Origin: Panopea generosa
Lineage: Eukaryota > Mollusca > Bivalvia > Adapedonta > Hiatellidae
Length of the DNA stretch: 64,000 nucleotides
Direction: 5' to 3'
NCBI GenBank assembly: GCA_029582155.1
Contig: CM055901.1
Span: 27,106,152 to 27,170,151 of the forward strand
The position numbers were made by a program, and so were the translations under genes. This document shows positions 1 to 11,495 of the stretch, piece after piece. Position 1 is the stretch's first letter, and the number at the start of each line of letters is the position of its first letter. Under the pieces are notes generated by a model. It saw only the letters and a program-made list of their open reading frames with translations, searched no databases and was not told the DNA's origin.

Positions 1-1790
1 TATATATGTATTAACATATTTTTGAAGGCATTGTTGACAAGTGTTGCATAATTGGCACCCATAGCGATACATACAATTGTCTACGGCATTAAATCGCCTA
101 ATAAATAATAAATGGGTTAACCGAATTGTTTGTTATTATATTTCTAACTTTAAAGTAAATTACATATGCTTTTCTATCGTCAGTTGTTATATTCTTAGTT
201 GAGAAATAATTTAAATTCTAAACCTATTAAATACCAATGTTTCACTATTGTATTTTAGTTCCGCTTTATTAGGAACCACTGTTTTCTAAAGCTGATAAAA
301 GGCACAAATGTAAATAAATGTCCCTTGCAATAAATGAACAAACGCCAACACTTTTACGCCGCCTCTCACCGGTATCCATATACCACAAACTAAAGGCGTG
401 CATTTCAGTTGCAACTATTTATTGTTCAATCATATCATATCATCAATATGTTTCTTGATAAAAAGATGCTTCGCCAAAATTCCCATAAAGAAATAAATTT
501 GTAAAGACAGTCAAATGAAACATCTTGATCACATACAAGTGTATAAATATATTCACTGTCAAAAAATTTACATAGAAAAAGAATATCGTTCACCAGAATG
601 GCATTAGGACGCTAGAGAACAAGATAATACGGATAACCATTGCCACTCTATCACGCCGTATAGCCAGTATGTCTAGACTGTGTAAACAAATAGTGCCATT
701 GAAGTTCACCTATTTATCTATATAGAATGATAAGGTTTTATGATATAGTGGCAAGGTCATAACAGTTCGTGCTTGTTTGACATCGCAGATTGGGAACCTC
801 GCGTAGAACGAGACTTGGAACGTTGTTTTCGTGTTGTTTTTCTAATGACCGTTCCAATGCTGTGACCCCTGTTGCTATTTCTTCTGTTTGTTTTTTATTT
901 ATTATAGCTATTCTGTATGTCAACTACGTCCATGCTGCTTTGATGGTTGTATCTTTTGAGTGATATATTTCAAGTTGGTCGTATATTTTCTTATTGTAGG
1001 CTGGCTGCCAGCTATTCTTGTGATTGATAATATAAGCTCTGTGGTTGATAAATGAATCAATGAAACAATAAACACGGCATGAATAAATATATTATAGTAT
1101 TAGTGTTTGTTGTTGTGCAATGGAACTCCCAAGTTTTACATCGTGTGTCAGTTATCATTTCCCATCACTTTCAAACGCAATATCACCTGAGGACGATTGT
1201 CATTTTCGGGATGCTCAGGGGATATGAAGAATAAGTAAAGTCTATTTGAAAGGTAGTCCATTTTTTATTTGCGTATAACAGGTTGCCCCTAATATAACTG
1301 TTTAACCACGTGCCTTTAGTCGAGTATATTTAAACCGTATTATTCTTATTCAATTACTTAAGATATCTTGAAATAATATTAAAAAAGGATAGCAAATTAG
1401 CAAAGTCGGCATTGTTCATTACATTTAATAAATATGGTGTTTGTATAGTTACGATTACACACACCATAAAAAGACGTTAGAGTCGGTTCACGCTTGATAC
1501 ATATTGATATAATCGTTTGCACAATAACGAACGCTACAAAATGTCTTGAAGAGTGCACACATGTCATGAACGAAAAATGATTGATTTTATATATGACAGA
1601 GATAACCCTTTTCTATCAGCAGCAGCTGAGCGACGTATTAGTTAATTAGAAATGCAATCCTTGTCCTAGCAAATTGAAAAAAATCCATTAACCAAAAATT
1701 TAGTCCAATAGTCATGCAACGGTAGAACGGCAAATGTTAGAATAAGAGAGTGTTTATGTCGTTTGTGGGTTAGGAAAGTTTCTATAATCA
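1..1790. other. AT-rich non-coding DNA
   Basis: No exon with credible splice sites, no repeat array and no transposon ends were recognised. The only open frame (minus strand 738-923, 61 codons) has no supporting features. Confidence 0.6.
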
Positions 1791-1799
1791 TTATGAATG

Positions 1800-1985
1800 A
1801 ATATATATCTCACCGCTAAGGTCGTAGGTTCGAGTACCGCTATGTCCAAATATTTATGTGAGAACGTTTGCGGAAGGACGTTGGTTCTACTCAGATTCAT
1901 TCTGAGGTCTTCCTCTACCAATTAAACTGACTATGCCATATGTAACTTGAAATGTGTGGAAATTGGCATTAACCCCATTAAAAAC
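1800..1985 (+). mobile_element. SINE family C, head-truncated
   Basis: Starts within the box-B-like ggttcgagtacc and continues with the family-C body: tatgtgagaacgtttgcgg, tctactcagattcattctga, ggtcttcctctaccaatta, tgccatatgtaac. The same body recurs at 24815, 53360, 54530 and 59812. Confidence 0.75.
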
Positions 1986-1989
1986 AATG

Positions 1990-2710
1990 AAAAAGAACGA
2001 AATTTGACGGTATGACTTCCTTTACCTTTAAACACGTAAGTCATCATAAGTCAGGATATGTACCGAGAAGAGCTTACTAGACATATATATGTGTATATGT
2101 CATAACAATATTCTAAAATGTTTGATCACGGGTCACAATGACATATTTCAAATTATGTTATACAATGCACTATATTATGAAATAAAAGATGTTCTTTTCT
2201 TTGCTATATAATAAAACAGTTCGCATTACGTTGAGATTTCTAAAGCGTTAATCAATATAACATTGTCCAATAATTAAAATAATGAACAAAAAAAAAACGA
2301 AAACAATTACTTTTAGTGTGTTTTACTTTGTAAATTACTACTAAATACGAGCATTGAAAATACATGCAACTGTTCGCCTACATTGTGTAGAAGTGTGTGA
2401 TATGATGACCGCATTCTTTAACTTCCAACGCGGTTAACGTGTCCTGTGTCACCTCTGTAGCAGTAGTAAGACTGGTCAAGAGTTTTAACTGAATAAAATA
2501 ATTAAATGATAACATATATTTTACATTTATAAAAAATAATGTACAGCTTGTTTTAAAAATACCGCGTGTTCTATTTTCGTTTTTAAACTTATTCTATTTT
2601 TCATCGAATGTGAAAAAAGTTCATACATTTAAGACAAATCACGTTCGAAGTATATTTTTAAAGAACCAGTACTAAGCATCTAATATAAAGTATCTTGCTT
2701 AAAGATATAA
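1990..2710. other. AT-rich spacer
   Basis: I see no gene or ordered repeat between the two SINE remnants. Confidence 0.5.
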
Positions 2711-2715
2711 CACAA

Positions 2716-2800
2716 AGCCGTGGCGGAGGATCGAACCCACGACCCCCCAGATCCTAGGTCCGATGCTCCCCGCCTGGTATATACGTACCTCCAGTGCTCT
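2716..2800 (-). mobile_element. SINE family B, tRNA-like head only
   Basis: On the minus strand this gives box-B-like ggttcgatcctccgccacgg, the same tRNA-like head and cggc/ccgtggc junction as the family-B copies at 27672 and 62692. The body is absent. Confidence 0.6.
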
Positions 2801-2809
2801 CATTCCAGA

Positions 2810-3700
2810 GTCAGTATGGACAGCAGTTATCTCGTCGGCAGTCAACGCAGCTAAGTAACAAGAATGGCCATTGTGCAAAATCAGTTTATGCTAAAATTTA
2901 ATCAAATAAGAACATAAACAAATACTTTCTCTCATTTATGCGAAATAACTAGATTATGGATGGAGGTTTAACAACCAAAGTACTGTTTTTATGCTAGATT
3001 CGCCCTGTGCATTTTATTTATTTATTCAAAACTATTTACTCTCGATCAGTCTTAAAAGTTTATAAAAATATTGTCCAATTTACGCGTGTTTTTTTTTAAA
3101 TTTAATATTTGGTAAAAACAGTTCGCTTTTAGCGTTTACATGCCTGATCTGTAACATTTATCATTACCATACATCTTTATTGTGAGCTTATCATATTTTA
3201 TCAAATGCATGTTTTGTTGCTATAGCAAAAATTACAATATGCATAATTATTTTATTTTAATATTAACATTTTTATCTCGACAATCAAGGAACGTTAACAT
3301 ATCGTATCTAAGAAGTGTATATTTTCCGTTCATATTAAATTTTAAAAACACGGCCATTTATTACATACGTTACCGTTAACAGTTTATTTCATTTACTTTA
3401 AATTATAACTAGTGGGGAAAAAACCTTATTAAATATGTCTAGTATGTTGTCCGGTCATTATTATATACATCATGGTAATTGGACGTTTACGAACTGGCAA
3501 AATTTATAATTTGAAATACAAATACAATATAAAGACTTCTCTAGTTAATTTCTACTTCAATTCATCGTAACAAAATTGTTGTTTAATTAATACTTACGAC
3601 ATGGGGATTATAAATAAAAGAGAAATGTTCGTGCTCTGTAGGCTCCTTTGTCGGTCCTGTATGTGGGGCGTGTGTGTGGTTGGGGTCGTGAGTGTGGTGA
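2810..3700. other. AT-rich spacer
   Basis: Contains only short open frames (for example plus 3182-3379) that show no family features. Confidence 0.5.
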
Positions 3701-4717
3701 TGATGTGGATTCACTGTAGATGCACCCTGGAAAACACAGACAAACAAATATGTCTAACAAGAGTTCACTGTAGTTCCACCCTGGGAAAGACAGAAACATA
3801 AATATGTCTCTATCAATAGTTCACTGTAGTTGCACCCTGGGAAAGACAGAAACATATATGTCTAACAATAGTTCAATGTAGTTCCACCCTGGGAAAAACA
3901 GACAAACAAATATATCTTACAAGAGTTCACTGTAGTTCCACCATAGGATAGACTAAAACAAATATGTCTAATATGAGTTCACTGTAGTTGCACCCAAGGA
4001 TAGAGTAAAATACATATGTCTTACAATAGTTCACTGTGGTTCCACCCTGGGATAGACTAAAACAAATATGTCTAACAAGAATTCACTGTAGTTCCAACCT
4101 GGGATAAACTAAAACAAATATGTCTGACAATAGTTCACTGTAGTTCCACACTAGGATAGAGTAAAATAAATATGTCTGACAAGAGTTCACTGTAGTTCCA
4201 CCCTAGGATAGAATAAAATACATATGTCTAACAAAACTCACTGTAGTTCCATCCTAGAATAGACTTAAACAAATATGTCTAACAAGAGTTCATTGTAGCT
4301 CCACCCTAGTATAGACTAAAACAAATATGTCTAACAATAGTTCACTCTAATTACACCCTAGAATAGACTAAAACAAATATGTCTTACAAGAGTTCACTGT
4401 AGTTCCACCATAGGATAGACTAAAACAAATATGTCTAACAAGAGTTCACTGTAGTTCCACTCTGAGATAGACTAGAACAATTATGTCTAACAAGAGTTCA
4501 CTGTGGTTCCACCCTGGGATAGACTAAAACAAATATGTCTAACAATAGTTCATTGTAGTTCCACCTTAGGATTGAGTAAAATACATATGTCTAACAAGAG
4601 TTCACTGTGGTTCCACCCTGGGATAGATTAAAACAAATATGTCTTACAAGAGTTCACTGTAGTTCCACCATATGATAGAATAAAATAAACATGTCTAACA
4701 AGAGTTCACTATAGTTG

Positions 4718-4798
4718 CCTGTATTAAGCAACAACCTGTCTTAAAAGGCCACTTTTGCCTCTTCCTTGGCTGGCTGCTTAAGACAGGTTTGACTGTAT
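4718..4798 (+). mobile_element. MITE-derived segment, copy 1 inside 52-bp array
   Basis: The segment runs from cctgtattaagcaacaacct to cttaagacaggtttgactgt and replaces part of the 52-bp unit. Its right end matches the terminal repeat of the complete element at 29311-29494. Confidence 0.75.
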
Positions 4799-5547
4799 GT
4801 CTAACTTAAGTTCACTGAAGTTGCACCCTAGGATAGACTAAAACAAATATGTCTAACAAGAGTTCACTGTAGTTTCACCCAAGGATAGAGTAATTTACAT
4901 ATGTCTAACAGGAATTTACTGTAGTTCCATCCTAGAATAGACTTAAACAAATATGTCTAACAAGAGTTCACTGTAGCACCACCCTAGTATAGACTAAAAC
5001 AAATATGTCTAACAATAGTTCACTCTAGTTCCATCCTGGGATAGACTAAAACAATTATGTCTAACAAAAGTTCACTGTAGCTCCACCCAAGTATATACTA
5101 AAACAAATATGTCTAACAATTCACTCTAGTTCCACCCTAGGATAGACTAAAACAAATATGTCTAACAAGAGTTCTCTGTAGTTCCACCATAAGATAGACT
5201 AAAACAAATATGTCTAACAAGAGTTCACTGTAGTTGCACCCAAGGATAGAGTAAAATACATATGTCTAACAATAGTTCACTGTGGTTCCCCCCTAGGATA
5301 GACTAAAACAAATATGTCTAACAAGAGCTCACTGTGGTTCCACCCTGGGATAGACTAAAACAAATATGTCTAACAAGAGTTCATTGTAGTTCCAACCTAG
5401 GATTGAGTCAAATACATATGTCTAACAGGAGTTCACTGTGGTTCCACCCTTGGATAGATTAAAACAAATATGTCTAACAAGAGTTCACTGTAGTTCCACC
5501 CTAGGATAGAGTAAAATAAGCATGTCTAACAAGAGTTCACTATAGTT

Positions 5548-5628
5548 GCCTGTATTAAGCAACAACCTGTCTTAAAGGGCCACTTTTGCTCCTTCATTAG
5601 CTGGCTGCTTAAGACAGGTTTGACTGTA
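5548..5628 (+). mobile_element. MITE-derived segment, copy 2 inside 52-bp array
   Basis: Nearly the same sequence as copy 1 with the same junctions to the array, 830 bp further on (about 16 units). It therefore copied with the array and did not insert twice. Confidence 0.75.
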
Positions 5629-5766
5629 TGTCTAACTTAAGTTCACTGTAGTTGCACCCGAGGAAAGACGGCAAACAAATATATTTAACCAAAGACGTAA
5701 AAGAAAACAGCCGTCACAACAGCAAACATTTCGTCAATGATTTCAACAGCGATATCAAAGACGCTG

Positions 5767-8700
5767 TAAACACACATAAAAGGCTAACATAAACACAAAT
5801 AAGAGGCTAACAAAAACACATATAAAAGGCTAACATAAAACACATAAGAGGCTAACATGGACACACATAAGAGGCTAACATGAACACATATAAAAGACTA
5901 ACATAAACACACATAAGAGGCTAACATAAACACACATAAGAAGTTTACATAAAAACACATAAGAGCCTAACATAAACACACATAAGAGGCTAACATAAAC
6001 ACACATAAGAGCCTAACATAAACACACATAAGAGGCTAACATAAACACACATAAGAAGCTAACATAAACACACATAAGAAACTAACATAAACACACATAA
6101 GAGGCTAACATAAACACACAAAAGAGGCTAACATAAACACATATATGAGACTAACATAAACACACATAAGAGACTAACATAAACACACATAAGAGGCTAA
6201 CATAAAGACGCATAAGAAGCTGATATAACACACATAAGAGGCTAACATTTACACACATAAGAGCCTAACATAAACACACATAAGAGCCTAACATAAACAC
6301 ACATAAGAGCCTGACATAAACACACATACGAAGTTGACATTAAAACACATAAGAGGCAAACATAAATACATATAAGAGGCTGACATTAACACACATAAGA
6401 GTATAACATAAACACACATAAGAGGCTGACATAAACACACATATGAGCCTAACATAAACACACATAAGAAGCTGACATAAACACACATAAGAAGCTGACA
6501 TTAACACACATAAAAGGCTAACATCAACACATATAAGAGGCTAACATAAACACACATAATATCCTAACATAAACACACATCAGAATCTAACATAAACACG
6601 CATAAGAGGCTAACATAAACACCCATAAGAAGCTAACATAACCACACATAAGATTCTAACATAACCACCCATAAGAAGCTAACATAAACACACTGAAGAG
6701 GTTAACATAAACACACATATGAAGCTGACATAAACACACATAAGAGGCTGACATAAACACACATAAGAGGCTGACATAAACACGCATAAGAAGCTAACAT
6801 AAACACACATAAAAACCTAACATAAACACACATAAAAACCTGACATAAACACACTAAAGAGGCTAACATAAACACACTGAAGAGGCTAACATAAACACAC
6901 ATAAAAACCTAACATAAACACACATAAAAACCTGACATAAACACACTAAAGAGGCTAACATAAACACACTGAAGAGGCTAACATAAACACACAACAGAAC
7001 CTAACATAAACACACATAAGATGCTAACATAAACACGCATAAGAAGCTAACATAACCACACATAAGATGCTAACATAACCACCCATAAGAAGCTAACATA
7101 AACACACTGAAGAGGCTAACATAAACACACATATGAAGCTGACATAAACACACATAAGAAGCTAACATAAACAACCATAAGAGGCTAACATAAACACACA
7201 TAAGAACCTAACATAAACACACATAAAAACCTAACATAAACACACATAAGAACCTGACATAAACACACTGAAGAGGCTAACATAAACACACTGAAGAGGC
7301 TAACATAAACACACATAAGAGGCTAACATAAAAATTATATAAGAAGCTGACATATACACACAAAAGATGCTGACATAAACACAAATAAGAGGCTGACATA
7401 AACACACATAAGAAGCTAACATAAACAACCATAAGAGTCTAACATAAACACACATAAGAACCTAACATAAACACACATAAGAGGCTTACATAAACAACCA
7501 TAAGTACTAACATAAACACACATAAGAGGCTGACATAAACACACATAAGAACTTAACATAAACACACACAAGAGCATAACATAAACACACACAAGAGGCC
7601 AACATAAACAACCATAAGAGGCTAACATATACACACATAAGAGGCTAACATAAACACACATAAGAACCTAACATAAACACACATAAGAACCTGACATAAA
7701 CACACTTAAGAGGCTAACATAAACACACTGAAGAGGCTAACATAAACACACTGAAGAGGCTAACATAAACACACTGAAGAGGCTAACATAAAAACATATA
7801 AGAAGCTGACATATACACACAAAAGATGCTGACATAAACATACATAAGAGGCTGACATAAACACACATAAGAAGCTGACATAAACACACATAAGAACCTA
7901 ATATAAACACACATAAGAACCTGACATAAACACACTGAAGAGGCTAACATAAACACACTGAAGAGGCTAACATAAACACACTGAAGAGGCTAACATAAAC
8001 ACACATAAGAGGCTAACATAAACACACATAAGAGGCTAACATAAACACACATAAGAGGCTAACATAAACACGCTTAAGAAGCTGACATAAACACACATAA
8101 GAAGCTGACATAAACACACATAAGAACCTGACATAAACACACATAAGAACCTGACATAAACACACTGAAGAGGCTAACATAAACACACTGAAGAGGCTAG
8201 CATAAACACACATAAGAGGCTAACATAAACACGCATAAGAGGCTAACATAAACACACATAAGAACATAACATAAACACACATAAGAACCTGACATAAACA
8301 CACTGAAGAGGCTAACATAGACACACTGAAGAGGCTAACATAAACACACTGAAGAGGCTAACATAAACACACTGAAGAGGCTAACATAAACATACATAAG
8401 AGGCTAACATAAAAACATATAAGAAGCTGACATATACACACAAATGATGCTGACATAAACACACATAAGAGGCTGACATAAACACACATAAGAAGCTGAC
8501 ATAAACACACATAAGAAGCTGACATAAACACACATAAGAAGCTGACATAAACACACATAAGAACCTAACATAAACACACATAAGAATCTAACATAAACAA
8601 ACATAAGAGGCTAACATAAACAACCATAAGAAGCTAACATAAAAACACATAAGAGGCTGACATAAACACACATAAGAACCTAACATAAAGACACACAAGA

Positions 8701-9316
8701 GCATAACATAAACACACACAAGAGGCCAACATAAACAACCATAAGAGGCTAACATAAACACACATAAGAGGCTGACATAAACACAAATAAGAGTGTAACA
8801 TATACACACATAAGAGGCTAACATAAACACACATAAGAGGCTAACATAAACACACATAAGAAGCTAAGATTAACACACATAAGATGCTAACATTTACACA
8901 CATAAAAGGGCTAACATAAACACACATAAGAGGCTGACATAAACACACATAAGAAGCTAACATAAACACACATAAGAGGCTAACATAAACACACATAAGA
9001 ACCTGACATATACACACATAAGAGGCTAACATAAACACACATAAGAGGCTAACATAAACACACATAAGAGGCTAACATAAACACACATAAGAAGCTGACA
9101 TTAACACACATAAGAGACTAACATAAACACACATAAAAGGCTAACATAAACACACTTAAAAGGCTAACATAAACACACATAAGATACTAACATAAACACA
9201 CATAAGAAGCTAATATAAACACACATAAGAACCTGACATAAACACAAATTAGAGGCTAACATAAACAACCATAACAGGCTAACATTAACACACATAAGAG
9301 GCTAACATAAGCACAT
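5767..9316 (+). repeat. 23-bp tandem array, ~150 units
   Basis: The unit is acataaacacacataagagg plus cta. Variants cluster: 'cacactgaagaggctaac', 'aaccataagagg', 'cacgcataag'. On the minus strand three units (69 nt) make a 23-residue repeating frame (MCVYVSLLCVFMLASYVCLC...), seen repeatedly at 6288-9065. This frame exists only because 23 is coprime to 3 and the unit lacks stops on that strand; no single frame is longer than 89 codons. Confidence 0.96.
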
Positions 9317-9319
9317 TTA

Positions 9320-9976
9320 AAGTGTGAATATAAATACGTGTATAAATGCACAATTAGTAAACGAAGCTTCACAAATACAAATAAATAATTATATGATATA
9401 CACTAGTATAATTCCTGACTTTCTTGTTTTGTTTTTGGTTAAGCGTTTTATTGTAACTCAGATACGACATTTAATACTGTTACCAAACATTGTAAACAGT
9501 TAAACGTAATGGAAAAGTATTGTGTTACCTGTGATAAAGTAAAACAGAGACAACCCACTGCAACATAGATAAACACATTCATGGTTAGAAAATGGTGAAC
9601 AGACCGTCTAAAACTCTCGAGGTGAACTATGTCATAAACATTAAAAACTTTGCTTAAATACTGTCATTTAAATCGTGAACGTTTCCGTTTTTAAACTAGA
9701 TAAAAACTTTTCAAATCGTGCAGCATAACACCACCTGTGTGGATCCCAGTAATAGTTTACTTAGTCTACCAATCTGTCACATGGCCTCATCAGTGACCTG
9801 CAATTTTCGGGACTATATCGTACAAACGTGACTTAAAAGTTCATTTAGATACCACCAGTGTCCAATAGACGAACAATGTACCGTTTGACCTTACTGTCAC
9901 CATTTTCAAATTCCGCAGATAAAACATTGCTATTGGCTATTCATAAAAATACAACCTTAATGAAAATGCTCGAATA
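9320..9976. other. Spacer before putative exon
   Basis: No repeat or coding signature recognised. Confidence 0.45.
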
Positions 9977-10270
9977 ATGGGGGCAAAAGCGTTACAGTTC
10001 CTTCCAGAAAATGGCTTAATATCAATGCACTGGAGGTCCATATACTTTTTCAGCCAAACAGAAGCTTCGTGTCCGTGCAAAATTGACCTGCTTGCGTGCA
10101 AGCTGATTGCGGATGAGGCTGATTCCCGGTTCGCTGTGATAAAACCCGGGATAAATCATCGTCCCCATGCAACACTTGATCTAGTATCTATCTTAACAAA
10201 CCAATATTATTGTGACATTGATATCAAAAGAAACAGCGTGCTTATATCTGCGGAGCGTAAAGGCCTATAA
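9977..10270 (+). CDS. Putative last exon of an unrecognised gene
   Basis: The open frame runs 97 codons to TAA at 10268-10270 and is more GC-rich with more mixed codons than its surroundings. Two AATAAA signals follow at 10346 and 10366. The frame contains ASCPCKIDLLACKLIADEAD and ends LISAERKGL; four Cys are present (SCPC, LACK, YYCD). I do not recognise the family. The first residues may be intronic, because AG sites at about 9998 and 10009 could be acceptors. No upstream exon was found between the 23-bp array and this frame. It could also be a transposon remnant. Confidence 0.4.
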   Translation: MGAKALQFLPENGLISMHWRSIYFFSQTEASCPCKIDLLACKLIADEADSRFAVIKPGINHRPHATLDLVSILTNQYYCDIDIKRNSVLISAERKGL

Positions 10271-10345
10271 CGTAATGTTATCAATGTGCAATATTTTACA
10301 GTTACGATATTTGTGATAATTTTCTCTTTTTTTTTATTTGTCTTA

Positions 10346-10371
10346 AATAAAGATAAATATATTTAAATAAA
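10346..10371 (+). terminator. Two AATAAA signals after putative terminal exon
   Basis: AATAAA at 10346-10351 and 10366-10371, 75-100 bases after the stop at 10270, with T-rich DNA downstream. Confidence 0.4.
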
Positions 10372-10468
10372 GAAGTAGATGAATTTTCGTGTTTTTTTTT
10401 TGGCTCTCACAAACAAGTTACTTCGACATCTTGTCTTAAATTAAAAAAGAATAATAAAATGTTGAGTA

Positions 10469-10653
10469 TAAACCTAATACGCTATTGTGAAACTACGTCA
10501 TTCTATTTATAGTTAGACTCGTCCAATACAGGTAACATATTAATATTGAATTTATTGTATTGCATAATTTATGTAACACATAAATGTACTGTCATCCCTA
10601 ATATGGTAGGTTCCAATAGAATGACGTAGTTTCAAAATAGCGTATTCGGTTTA
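10469..10653. mobile_element. Small MITE with ~35-bp terminal inverted repeats
   Basis: The left end taaacctaatacgctattgt (continuing gaaactacgtcattctatt) is mirrored at the right end (taaaccgaatacgctatttt...) with only a few mismatches. The element is about 185 bp, flanked by TA/TTA as in mariner-type or Harbinger-type MITEs. It has no coding capacity. Confidence 0.8.
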
Positions 10654-10659
10654 TTATTC

Positions 10660-11320
10660 ATATTTAGAAATGGTCAACTGTCATTATCTATATGCCTAAA
10701 GTGTCAACTTATATTCGAGGACCGTATACTGAACAGAAAAAAAGCCTGGTCGTCCGCGTGAATTATCACCTTTACACAGACGTTATCACTACAAGGCACT
10801 GCGAAACAGTATATTTATCTCTAAATACACTGCAAACAGGTTCATGAATTGCACGGAAAACCTTCTTTCAGATAGTGTGTCGTGTGGTTCACGTCATATG
10901 GTTTAATTCCTGATTTCAATTAACTCGACATTATGCATAATTCACAACCTTGCATGTATTTAAAAATAACTGTCTGACTGTTCCTATAAAATTGATTGTA
11001 AAACATTGTCATTTTACCATTGCGGTACTATACCGGAAACTACTACGGACATTCCCATTGACCCAGTTGCTGAGTTTGGTCAAGACAAGGTGAAGCTGGT
11101 GATAATTTTGTATTATAAGCCTATACTTGTTTAAGTAGCATCTTATTCCATTAAATATATGTTACTATATATAGCATCAAACAAGGCATTGTAACTGGAT
11201 GACAAGCAACACTGTCGTTAGTAAACAACATAAAAAGTCCATCTGTGTCTTTGGCGAATTATTTAACAGACGATATATTGCTAACATAGCGATAAGTATC
11301 CACGGGCTCAAATATACTAG
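10660..11320. other. Upstream region of BRICHOS-like gene
   Basis: Nothing recognised besides the TATA-like stretch at its end. Confidence 0.4.
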
Positions 11321-11326
11321 GACTGT

Positions 11327-11334
11327 TATATATA
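11327..11334 (+). promoter_or_regulatory. Possible TATA box of BRICHOS-like gene
   Basis: TATATATA stands about 108 bases before the proposed ATG at 11442, leaving room for a short 5' UTR. In AT-rich DNA such a motif is common by chance, so this is only positional support. Confidence 0.3.
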
Positions 11335-11441
11335 CATGTGGATGTTTTAGGTTACGATGAGATAAGAATTAATAATAAAACTACATCACGATTTCGCAAG
11401 ACAGTGAAATAGACGGGAAAACAGGAAACAAAGACTAAACG

Positions 11442-11495
11442 ATGGATACGTTTTCTGCTACCGTAGCAGCGTGCCTATGTTTGTTTTTAAGCCAG
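11442..11495 (+). CDS. Signal-peptide exon of BRICHOS-like gene
   Basis: Eighteen codons from ATG: MDTFSATVAACLCLFLSQ, then donor CAG|GTAACT. The hydrophobic core ATVAACLCLFL followed by SQ-AAA from exon 2 is a typical secretion signal with a likely cleavage near AAA. This start is chosen because the next phase-0 exon continues the signal region. Confidence 0.75.

Larger units (their letters stand above)
3709..5690 (+). repeat. 52-bp tandem array, ~36 units
   Basis: The unit is approximately agttcactgtagttccacc / ctaggatagactaaaacaaa / tatgtctaacaag. Copies vary at the 'ccctgggatag/ccctaggatag' and 'aagag/aatag' positions. Two copies of a MITE-derived segment sit inside (4718 and 5548). Confidence 0.95.

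Noticed and set aside
6288-9065. Cys-rich minus-strand frames (MCVYVSLLCVFM...)
   Set aside because: They are produced by three 23-bp units reading as 69 nt; many parallel frames overlap and none has independent coding evidence.
3709-9316. CRISPR array
   Set aside because: Repeats are directly tandem without unique spacers, and the DNA is eukaryotic.
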